NCBI GenBank assembly: GCA_012064415.1
Contig: SSNU01000133.1
Coordinates: 18,188-82,187 of the forward strand
DNA: 64,000 nt
DNA from: Gyrodactylus bullatarudis
Lineage: Eukaryota > Platyhelminthes > Monogenea > Gyrodactylidea > Gyrodactylidae
Direction of reading: 5' to 3'
The notes under the pieces are model-generated. The model saw only the letters and a program-made list of their open reading frames with translations. It did no database searches and was not told the DNA's origin. Below, one piece after another: positions 53,571-62,250 of the stretch (its first letter is position 1; every line of letters begins with the position of its first letter). The position numbers and the translations under genes were made by a program.

Positions 53571-54095
53571 ATTTATTTTGAAATTGTGAAAAGGTTGATA
53601 AAACTGGAAGATCAAGCAATTTCCAAAGTCGCATTGGATAAAGCCGAGCATAACTCTTATTTGGCTCACCAGGAAGTTGTTCTCATTTGTATGGTTGGAG
53701 TTGAGGATCTTAATGCTCGTCGCAAGGCGTTCGATATTTTAAACGATGTTAATCCTGATGAAAGAGTTTACCGCAAACCTACAATAAATTTTTCTGCCAA
53801 ATCTTATCCAGAAATGGTTTCCTTTGAAGAGGGAGGACTCTGCCGACCTTCGTTGATACCGCAAAATTTTAACTACTCAAAAACCATCAGATTTGAATCA
53901 CATTGAATAATCAAGCGGTTTAACGCTATATTCAAATTGCAGCTGATCCAAGTGAACCAGGTTGTGACTTGGAAAAACGAAATCTTATAATTCAAGCAAC
54001 TGCAAAAGGTCGCAACAAACTTCCTAATAATGCAACCTTGAAAGACTTAATTGATTTGAATAGAAAAATCAAATTAGAAAGGATCAATAAATAAA
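53571..54095 (+). pseudogene. unrecognised frame downstream of the PLE-B hammerhead
   Basis: Reading from about 53575 (IVKRLIKLEDQAISKVALD) the frame includes VEDLNARRKAFDILNDV, RKPTINFSAKSYPEMVSFEEGG and a stop at 53904. In a shifted frame it ends with TAKGRNKLPNNATLKDLIDLN. It is unlike PLE-B proteins. The first half weakly recalls another multi-copy hypothetical protein of arthropod genomes, but I would not assign it. It may be the sequence into which the PLE inserted. Confidence 0.35.
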
Positions 54096-54969
54096 CTTGG
54101 TATTATTCTAACATAACTTTGGTTCTCTTTAATCTATAAATTTAGCTTCTTGAACAAGTTTATTTCATCAAAAGCTTTACTGAGTTATATATAATTATAA
54201 AAGCAAACTTATTAACTTTCCTAAACATATTTAAGTGTTCATTTTCGAAAAATCTTGCTTTGTAATAGAAGACTTGATACTTGATTAAAGTTAAATTTCA
54301 ACGCTAACTCTGAACTTAAGCACTGAAAGTATATTTTAAACTTGTCTTGTAACTATTCCGTAAGTGAAATGTATCTAAGAATTGTATTACTTGAGAAATA
54401 TTTGAATGAAAATGAAATTTTCTAAATCCATTTAAAAACGCCAAGAGTTATATAAGAAGAAAAGATAAATTAAAACAAAAATTTATATTTTAAAAAATTG
54501 AATACGAAACTATTGCTCAAGTTGACTAATAAGTAGTCATGTCATTCGCATCTACAAATTTCAGAAGTCTGGACGAAACCTTATCCAAAAGGACCCTCTA
54601 AACTTAGTCCGATCAAGATGAAATTTTGTCATCTGTCTCATTGAGCAAATTAGAAGGACTCTATGTTTATATATGAATAATAAAATAAATGCATCTTGTT
54701 AACATGTTATTTTTGATAAAGAGTTGGTACATATATGCTAACTAGTAACAAAGTATTTGTAATTTACGGTTAGGCATTATACCTTATGAAAATGAATAGT
54801 ATTTTGTTACCATCTGTTCATTACTTTCTCTTCATTTATATTGTTTCTCTTCCTGAAACGATCATTCTATATCAGATAATCGCTTATTATGAATTACATT
54901 TTATGTTCATTTTTTAAACTTGCTAAACTTGATAATAAATAGCTTTCATTTGTATTCTTTTTAGAAATA
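54096..54969. other. A+T-rich, no gene seen
   Basis: I find no motif, repeat or frame worth calling here. Confidence 0.5.
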
Positions 54970-55165
54970 TTTGAGAGCATAATAGGATAGTCTTGACCAA
55001 TAGCGAATATTTGTTTATTTTGAACCAATAGGATACCTATTCTTATTACTGACCAATGGGATCGGTATTGTCACTATTTGGGGGTTATGAGGAATTTTTG
55101 GATTTTCTTGGTCCCCGTTGCGCTCACTTCCCCAGTTACCACCTCGCTTTGGGTCCCAAGGGAGA
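54970..55165 (-). mobile_element. PLE-D 3' end fragment
   Basis: The sequence matches 49330-49515 (GAGCATRRTAGGATAGTCTT, then CTGACCAATGGGATCGG and GGGGGTTRTRARGAATTTTTGG), that is, the last codons and UTR of PLE-D on the minus strand. The remainder is missing. Confidence 0.75.
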
Positions 55166-55424
55166 TTTTTCAATTTATCTATTTCTCCAAAGATTGATGC
55201 TAATTTTGCGAAATAAATTTTCAACTTTACTCATAATTTTGAATAAAACGATTTAAAAATAGGTCTAACATGCGTGAATTTAACCACTCATTTGTATTTT
55301 AAACATTTTATTTGGACAAATTCGTTTTCTCCTATCTACAATTTTTTTAATTTCTTCAAGTCATACCCATATTTGGAATCAACATGGTTGATTTCGAGTT
55401 CGTAATTTTTTAATTTATTTTGAA

Positions 55425-56285
55425 GAAAAAGGATGCCGAAAGTGAGGAATAAGCGCTATATTTCAGGCATACTCATCAGCCTCTTACATGCCAAATATAT
55501 AGTAAAATACAAAGAAAAATATGATAAAATCTGATTGGCTCTCTTGTGTTGGTTGTGGGAGGAGAGGACATCTATGTGACATCATGTCAAACGGGGGTAG
55601 AGGTTATGTGTGAAAAGTGCTAATACCCACCCTAAGGTGGGATGTGTACACGTATGTTTAATATGATATATGATGTTCACATATGAATAAGTCTCATATA
55701 TGAGGTTTCATATATTGTCTAATACAACTGTAATTGTAATAATAAAATTGTATGAAAATCTTTTTTCCAAATTCATGTTCATCACAATAATAGAAAACAT
55801 AATAACAATAAAAATAAAAAATTAGTAAAAAGTTTAATATAATCTTTGATCTCATTAGGCAAAGGTTCTACTGGCTAAAATATCTTGTAATTTTGTTGAT
55901 GTTGGATACGCCATTTGAGTTCCTATTTCTCTTTCTGGATTCTCCAGGTTGGCTGCTTGTCTGTAATTGGTTTGAACTTCTATTAACATTAGGCCGGTTT
56001 AGACCCAATGGTTTGACTATTTTCTTTTGTTTGATGGGGAAGGTTTTTTGTCACATACCTTGACATGATCTCTAACTGCTGTGTTACCTGTATAGAGGTG
56101 TTCTTCTACTCTGTCCTCTAATCTTCGCGTTGTATGTCCAATGTACTCAGCTTTGCAAGGACATTTGAACTTGTATACCACGAAAGACGATTTGTTGTAA
56201 TCTAAGAGATCCTTCGATTCATTCGTAAACATTCTATTTGTTTTGAAGATGTAACCTTCTTATTCGGTAATATATTTTGGAATAA
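55425..56285 (-). pseudogene. PLE-B second copy: nuclease, 3' UTR and hammerhead
   Basis: On the minus strand: nuclease core FVVYKFKCPCKAEYIGHT and RRLEDRVEEHLYTGNTAVRDHVKVC (56232-56017), a deletion to KQKKIVKPLGLNRPN...ESRKRNRNSN...KITRYF, stop near 55850, UTR with the CCACC/GGTGG palindrome, CCAAT and TATA boxes, and a hammerhead (55444-55483). The RT is gone. It lies head to head with the plus-strand unit that follows. Confidence 0.85.
55444..55483 (-). ncRNA. hammerhead ribozyme, PLE-B type, minus strand
   Basis: GAGG/CCUC stem I, core CTGATGA (55473-55479 on the minus strand), GAAA, and stem III ATATAGCGCTTAT with palindromic AGCGCT. The spacing to TATATAT is as in the other copies. 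Confidence 0.82.
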
Positions 56286-56401
56286 ATGGTTTTTTTGACA
56301 TAATGTCACATGGATATCCTCTCCTCCCACAACCAACACAAGAGAGCCAATCAGATTTTATCATATTTTTCTTTGTATTTTACTATATATTTGGTATGTA
56401 A

Positions 56402-56441
56402 GAGGCTGATGAGTATGCCTGAAATATAGCGCTTATTCCTC
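56402..56441 (+). ncRNA. hammerhead ribozyme, PLE-B type
   Basis: GAGG (56402-56405) pairs with CCUC (56438-56441), core CTGATGA (56406-56412), GAAA starting at 56421, stem III ATATAGCGCTTAT. The TATA box starts 18 bases before. Confidence 0.82.
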
Positions 56442-56466
56442 ACTTTCGGCATCCTTTTTCTTCAAT

Positions 56467-57012
56467 ATGCTCTCAACGCTTGCACAGCTAACAGAAGACA
56501 TTAAGAATTATTTGTCTACAATAAATTTCACACCTGAGCAAAGGTCCATGATACTAAAGAAGGTTGACGATTATTTAATGTGGAATGGAAAAGTTAAACT
56601 TAAACTGGATTATATAAAATTTTATGAAGAGTGTCTTACGAACTTACAATTTCCGACACATGTGTGGCGTAAAGTTGCTAACTCAAAGGATACACCTTCA
56701 CAAGATGCGGCAGTGAACTTTGTCAATCATTGGATTCAGAGTTTCATGGAGGAAGTCACGAGATATACTGCTAATAGGAACGCAGTCCTGATTTTTCTAC
56801 TTTCCGAAATTAAAAACCAATACATAATGGATAGACTTATTAATTCCAGTGATGACAAAGCTATGAACCAGTCTAAAAAGGCGATCGAGAAACTAAACAA
56901 AAACTTAAGATCTTTCCCAAACGTCGACCTGACCAGATTGATAATAGAACGCTTTACAGAAAATGTCTACAATTTCACAGATATCACACTAGATCATACT
57001 GATGTCACATAG
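56467..57012 (+). CDS. PLE-B N-terminal domain, second copy
   Basis: The 181-codon frame is intact: MLSTLAQLTEDIKNYLST, SMILKKVDDYLMWNGKVKLKLDY, FPTHVWRKVANS, HWIQSFMEEVTRYTANRNAVLIFLL, DRLINSSDDKAMNQSKKAIEKLNKNLRSFPNV. It begins 26 bases after the ribozyme. The repeat copy of the pseudo-LTR provides the stop. Conservation with 52754-53209 in paired helical segments argues for protein-level selection while the lineage was active. It carries no RT. Confidence 0.8.
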   Translation: MLSTLAQLTEDIKNYLSTINFTPEQRSMILKKVDDYLMWNGKVKLKLDYIKFYEECLTNLQFPTHVWRKVANSKDTPSQDAAVNFVNHWIQSFMEEVTRYTANRNAVLIFLLSEIKNQYIMDRLINSSDDKAMNQSKKAIEKLNKNLRSFPNVDLTRLIIERFTENVYNFTDITLDHTDVT

Positions 57013-57100
57013 ATATCCTCTCCTCCCACAACCAACACAAGAGAGCCAATCAGATTTTATCATATTTTTCTTTGTATTTTACTATATATTTGGTATGTAA

Positions 57101-57140
57101 GAGGCTGATGAGTATGCCTGAAATATAGCGCTTATTCCTC
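57101..57140 (+). ncRNA. hammerhead ribozyme, PLE-B type, in the downstream repeat
   Basis: This is identical to the copy at 56402-56441, 699 bases downstream in direct orientation. Core CTGATGA is at 57105-57111. Confidence 0.82.
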
Positions 57141-57222
57141 ACTTTCGGCATCCTTTTTCTTCAATATGCTCTCAACGCTTGCACAGCTAACAGAAGACAT
57201 TAAGAATTATTTGTCTACAATT

Positions 57223-58089
57223 AATTTATTTTACTTGTTCTTAAACTTTATCTTTCCTCATGAGTATAGCCCTTTAAAAAAATTCATGATAATGAACAAT
57301 AGTTAGATTGAAAATGATCATTTTAAACACAAAATTCAAATGTTGGCGCTGCTTGCTTGATTGAAATGCTTAAGATTTTAATTTTAAGAACCCTTTTCAG
57401 TTAAAAACTCACACTCATAAAATTCGAGGCTCCTTCATTTTAGTGATAAGAAAGGAGAAAATTAACAACAAGGTCAAGGGATAATCTAGCATTCAAAGTA
57501 GATCAGACAAGCTCGTTTTACAAGGAAACACTCAAAAAAGGGTTTGACAAAACATTTCCAGACAGATCCTTGAGAATATATTTCAAAACTGTCTCAAATC
57601 ATTGACAAACTGGACCTACTAAGACAAATATAAGTGGTGTATATAATGCTTCTGTTACTCCGTAAGATTATACAGGATCGACGCCTCAAAGAATTTTATA
57701 CGAGAATTTATACCTCTCTGACCTGGATAACCAAAAAATGTTTGTATACCTAATACCCAATCGAAATCACATTGCTTTTCCGTCTCACATTATCTCCTCT
57801 TTATTCGATTCCCCCTAAAAAAGATTATCATGAATATATAAACGATGATAGAAATTTCATATATCAGAATAAAAATATCATCGAATTCTTCTTCTACTAA
57901 AAAGCCTAGTGTATTAAAAGAAAAAAAATTTAAAATCACAATTCAATTTCAAAACTTATTTTCAAAAAATATTTTCGTTTTGAACTTCTACATCAGTCAT
58001 AGTAAAAATGATATGAAGGGAAATTTTTGCGATCGATCATTATACTCTTTTTATAACAATGTGTAAGTGTAAGAATATTAGATTAAATA
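57223..58089. other. A+T-rich, no gene; shared short repeat
   Basis: About 57690-57810 resembles 61325-61435 (TTTATACCTCTCTGMCCTG, then CCAATCGA and CTCACAT-ATCTCCTC). This suggests a dispersed element I cannot name. The plus-strand frame 57845-58066 has no motif. Confidence 0.5.
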
Positions 58090-58375
58090 ATCATAATTAT
58101 TGGGTTGTTCTGTAGAAATCAGTTATTTGCTGGTTAGTTTCCACTTCTACTTTCCTTCTCTTCCTGCTTCCTTCTCTAGGCTTAGGCAAATTCAGAGGTT
58201 TTACATGATTCTTCTCTACACATAAGCTTGGCATCTGTTGATTGATTAGCAGCTTTCAACTAGTAGACATTGTTTCTTGTTGGTTTATTAATGATTTCAA
58301 AGTTTTGGGGCGAAACATTTGCATTACATGTTTTGAGGTGCTCTCGTATTGCGGTCTGGCACGTGTGAAGAATTT
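58090..58375 (-). pseudogene. PLE-A C-terminal fragment, inverted
   Basis: On the minus strand TAIREHLKTCNANVSPQNFEIINKPTRNNVY aligns with TAIREHLRTCKANVSSQNFEIIYKPTRNNVY at 10.05 kb, followed by a frameshifted tail ending near the NQ-IT-FYRTT equivalent. It meets the plus-strand PLE-A pseudo-LTR head to head at about 58376. Confidence 0.85.
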
Positions 58376-58720
58376 TTTATAAAAAGAGACCCATAATTAT
58401 GAAAAATTAACACCAATTTCAATTTTAACAATATGAAAAACTACACTGTGATCACCTGGTATCAGGCTTGAGCCAATTGTAATGTAACATTATTATGTTA
58501 CATAATAATATTATAATATTTTAACCTTTTGTTGTGCATTTTTTCTAAAACTTTATATATAAATATGGGATTTATGACACTGATGAGTATGCCCGAAATA
58601 AAGGACTTATTTGTGAAAACCTTGGCGTCGCTTTCTTATTTTCTCTGAAAAAATGGCAACTTTATCGATATCTCAGCTTAAAACCGATATAACTCAGCAC
58701 TTTTCAAGTTAATTAGTCGT
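58376..58720 (+). mobile_element. PLE-A pseudo-LTR with hammerhead and ORF start
   Basis: It matches 10380-10700: AAAAAGAGACCCATAATTATG, the AACACCAATTTCAATTTTAAC box, GAGCCAATTG, TATATA, hammerhead (58575-58616), CTTGGCGTC and a start codon near 58653 (MATLSISQLKTDITQH). The frame then stops. Confidence 0.82.
58575..58616 (+). ncRNA. hammerhead ribozyme, PLE-A type, diverged
   Basis: Core CTGATGA (58580-58586) and GAAA are intact. Stem I UGACA/UGUGA has one mismatch. The stem III centre is GGAC, so the palindrome of other PLE-A copies (GGCC) is broken. Confidence 0.65.
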
Positions 58721-59529
58721 ACCAATGAAGAAGTCGTTTGAAGACAGTAGTTTGAAGACAAATGAACCAAATGAATACTAACTGACTTAACACTTTTTTA
58801 CTAATATTAACTTAACTTTTAATCAATTTATTACAAAACTAATGTTAGATCTATCTTATTAAACCAGAGATCTTCATTAGTGAAATAATAATATATTTTC
58901 TTTTTACAACCAAAATATTTGTTTCAAAAAACGTTTCTCATAGATTTATTTTTGATAAGTATAAGAAAATTCTCGTGAGTTGAATTTTTTAGATTCGGAA
59001 ATAAGAAAGAAGTTGAGAGAAACTAATAAATATTCTAGTGGTGAATATTTAGGTTTACTTATTTACAGTGACAAAAATGCTTACTTAAATTGTCTTTATT
59101 ATGCAAAAGATGAATTTCAATTATTTTTGAATTAGTTAAAACGAATAAAGAAGGCTTGAATAGAATTAGGTCAAAGGGAAGGTTGAAGATAACCTCAGGC
59201 ATTTTAATACCATTTTTAGATTCAATCAAGTTTATTCCTGCTCCTTTTCAGGTGTCACAACCTGACGAATTTTTCATTTATAATATTATATTTTTTATTA
59301 ACCCTCTCATGACTAGAAGTGTAAAATGGACACTAAACTTGAAAATGGATAATCGATCGAAACATTTTTACCTGATTATTCATGAGTACGAACATTAATT
59401 TTCACCGAATTAATTTAAACCTTTTTCCATTAATCTATGTCCATTAATAAGCGAAAAAAATTTTTTTCGTTCCACATCAAACTCGTCTAGTTTTCACCCA
59501 ATACAATATTGAAACATAAAATTTGGGCA
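58721..59529. other. A+T-rich, no gene recognised
   Basis: The plus-strand frame 59156-59398 has no motif I recognise. It could belong to the decayed transposase that follows. Confidence 0.45.
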
Positions 59530-59735
59530 GGTGAAACAACTTTTCAAGTGTGACTCAGCCTCTCGATCAAAGCATCATATGGAGTTTTAAATCGAAATTC
59601 AGAAAAATATTGATGCAGCATCATGAACTACCATCAATTTCTGCTGCTTACAGATGGATACATAATGCTTTTGATAAAGTTGAGAATGCCACAATCAAGA
59701 ATTGTTTCATGCATGCTAAAATTTGGAATTAATAT
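59530..59735 (+). pseudogene. pogo/Tigger transposase C-terminal scrap
   Basis: TQPLDQSIIWSFKSKFRKILMQ is the third-Asp block of DDE_1 transposases (usual form QPLDQGII-SFK). It is followed by RWIHNAFDKVENATIKNCFMHAKIW, the region after the core. The first two Asp blocks are not visible upstream. Confidence 0.75.
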
Positions 59736-61497
59736 AATCATTGTCTATCAAACAAATGCTAATTCTGTGCACGTTGAAATTTGTAGTTTTGTGAGAAGGA
59801 TTAATTAATATTTCGAGTTAAGTTAATCGTTGAATATCTAAGTGTGATTATCGCTGATGTGAGCTATCGACACAGTTGTTTCCCAATTGAGGGGGTATAC
59901 AAGTGTGAAAAGACGAAAAAGAGAAAAAAAACATTTTTAAATCCAATACTGCTCCAATGTTGGGGAGTGTTTTATGCGACAAGAAGTGAATGAATCTGGT
60001 ATTTTTATTAGATAGAAGGAATCAGCAGAAAATTACCTATCGAATAAATCAAACTTGAGGGAATTTTAATTTTTTGGAAAATTTAACCCTTATAAACCTA
60101 CTTTATAGTAGCTATACATTATTTTTCTCAATTTAAAAGGGGCAGAAAGGGATAGGTTTGTTACATTTTTTATAACGATAAAACTCTTTATAACAAAATG
60201 TGATTCAAAAAATAATGCATTGGATCGACGAATCGGAGCTTTCATTTAAACGATTATAATACAGCGAAAAATATTCAGATAATTGAAAAAATCAGATGTA
60301 AAATGGAAAGAAAAAAGAGGTGAAAGAAAGGGCGTGCGTATGTGCACCATTGATCGTCTCTGTGTCATTTTGTTTTGGAGTATCATCATTTTTTGTGTCT
60401 GTATTGTGTTAATTCGTTTGATTTATGATAATAATTGATGAAACTGAAATTTTTATATTTTGTTATTTCTGTTCAAAGGTATGTTCAGTATGGGTCATGA
60501 GTAATATTCAGGAAATATAGAAATTTCCGGTCATAGTTAAGAAAGCTTACATCAAAAATTTTTCTTCCGCAAAAATAAACGATTTCCCATTTTCACTAAT
60601 CATTTCTTCCGTTTACTGATTTCCTATAATCACGGTAACTTATATATTGAGTCAACTTTCTTCAGAGAGTTTTTATCTCTATTGTCATTTTTTTCTTAAT
60701 TGATAAGCAATTGTTTAAAAATTTTTTTAACTCGTGCATATTTATATGTTTTTCGTTTGGATAAGAACAAATAAATACAGATTTAAACTTTTTTCTTAAA
60801 GTGTGGTCAAATTAGCTTAACACCAATGATTTCCTCACTATAATGTTAGTTTGATGCTTATTTCATATGATATACCGTTTCTATTCTCCTTTATTTTTTA
60901 AGGAAGAAATAGAAAAATTGGTAAGAGTTTGATTTATTCTTTTTCTTACTGAAATGAATATAATTGCAAAAAAGAAACACTCCTCAATAACTAAATCAGA
61001 AAGAAACTTTCATCATATTTATCACATCCAAAGAATCATTTCAAAAACTTACACTTTAGTTTCACCTTCAATAGAAATCGTCAGTAAAAATAGGTTCATT
61101 ATCAATCCAACTAGTTTTCATTTCTTTGTGCATCTCTCTATTCTTTTGATAATCAAATATGCTGCCAATTCTTCTTGCTGACATGTATCGGGCTTCAACT
61201 TCTTGTAGTCAGAAGATTGTAGAGTTCCAAAGACTCTCATTAGATGCCAAAAACCTGTTAATAATGGATACAGTTAATGATACAGATGATGAAACGCTAG
61301 TTGAATATTTTTCATACCAGAATTATATTTATACCTCTCTGCCCTGACCTCGATGACCAATAGATACCGAGAATCTCAACAACCAATCGAGTTTTTTCAC
61401 TCTCACATCTTCTCTTCGTTTTTTCCAAATCCTACTGAATTAGGTAACTAACAAATGTTGGATTTTTTTGAATGATAGAAATGTATGATAAAAAAAT
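59736..61497. other. A+T-rich, no gene; one arm of the 32.8-kb element family
   Basis: At 60569-60649 a single arm resembles 33490-33570 (ATAAACGATTTCCCATTTTCACTAA, then CACGGTAAC). The frame 61159-61347 has no recognised motif. Otherwise featureless. Confidence 0.5.
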
Positions 61498-62032
61498 TTA
61501 TTCATTGAAAGTGAAAACATCATTAAGTTTTTTGTTCTCAATTTTTTTCCAAATAGATGGTCTTTCTAACAGACGCATAAGACCAGATTTCTTTTTAAAC
61601 TTTAGAAAATTATAAATAAGATTAATAATCTCTTCTTCAATTTTCAAATCATCGACTTCTTCTGTAATATTGATAAATTTCACACTTTTAAAGCAATTGA
61701 TTACTGTTTTCATTTCTACATTATCCCACGCCTCCTTAGCAATGTAGAGACAATCTTTTAGATTAAGGTGCCTCTTTATCTCATGTAATTTGATTTTTCT
61801 GCTCACTCTGACCTCTTCTAAGAGTCGTCGATATGCACATTTGAATAATCGGATTATACCGGCATCGATAGGCTGACATACGGAGGTACAATTTGATGGA
61901 AGGAATTTTAACTAAAAAAATTAATTCATTAAGTTGAAAAAGTATATGAATAACACTGTGCTCGACTAAAATTCAGAAAATGATAAAATTTGGATATGTT
62001 ACTCAGAATTTTATGCTGATTACAAATATGCA

Positions 62033-62250
62033 CTTTATATTGCACAATGTAAAAATAATTGTTCTTATGTGAAAACGGGTCAGTCATGGAAACAGGGATG
62101 AACCAATCAAAAATGATAATTTGTTAAAAACCAATAAAAGTTGGATAACACTTATCGTAAATTTGTACTTATATGGCATGTATCACACTGATGAGTATGC
62201 CCGAAATAAAGGCCTTATTTGTGAAATGATTGGCATCATTTTCTTATTTT
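62033..62250 (+). mobile_element. 218-bp solo PLE-A unit with hammerhead and 13-bp TSD
   Basis: TTACAAATATGCA flanks it on both sides (62020-62032 and 62251-62263). The insert has a GAACCAATCA box, a TATATGGCATG box, a hammerhead (62184-62225) and ends about 25 bases after the ribozyme (TTGGCATCATTTTC). It has no coding capacity. It is the shortest complete hammerhead-bearing insertion in the window. Confidence 0.85.
62184..62225 (+). ncRNA. hammerhead ribozyme, PLE-A type, one base short at the cleavage site
   Basis: TCACA (62184-62188), core CTGATGA (62189-62195), GAAA (62204-62207), AAGGCCTT, then TATTGTGA where other copies have TATTTGTGA. The lost T shifts either H17 or the first stem-I pair, so cleavage may be weakened. 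Confidence 0.7.

Larger units (their letters stand above)
56286..57222 (+). mobile_element. second hammerhead-flanked PLE-B unit with direct terminal repeats
   Basis: About 220 bases (56300-56523) recur almost unchanged at 57003-57222: ATCCTCTCCTCCCAC, CCAAT, TATATAT, hammerhead, GGCATCC and the first codons (MLSTLAQLTEDIKNYLST). The two copies bracket the N-terminal frame. This is the direct pseudo-LTR arrangement of PLEs, without RT or nuclease. Confidence 0.88.

Noticed and set aside
57250..57290. Hammerhead candidate CTCATGAGTATAGCCC
   Set aside because: The core is CTCATGA, not CTGATGA, no GAAA follows and stem I does not form. A similar string at 41063-41090 also fails.
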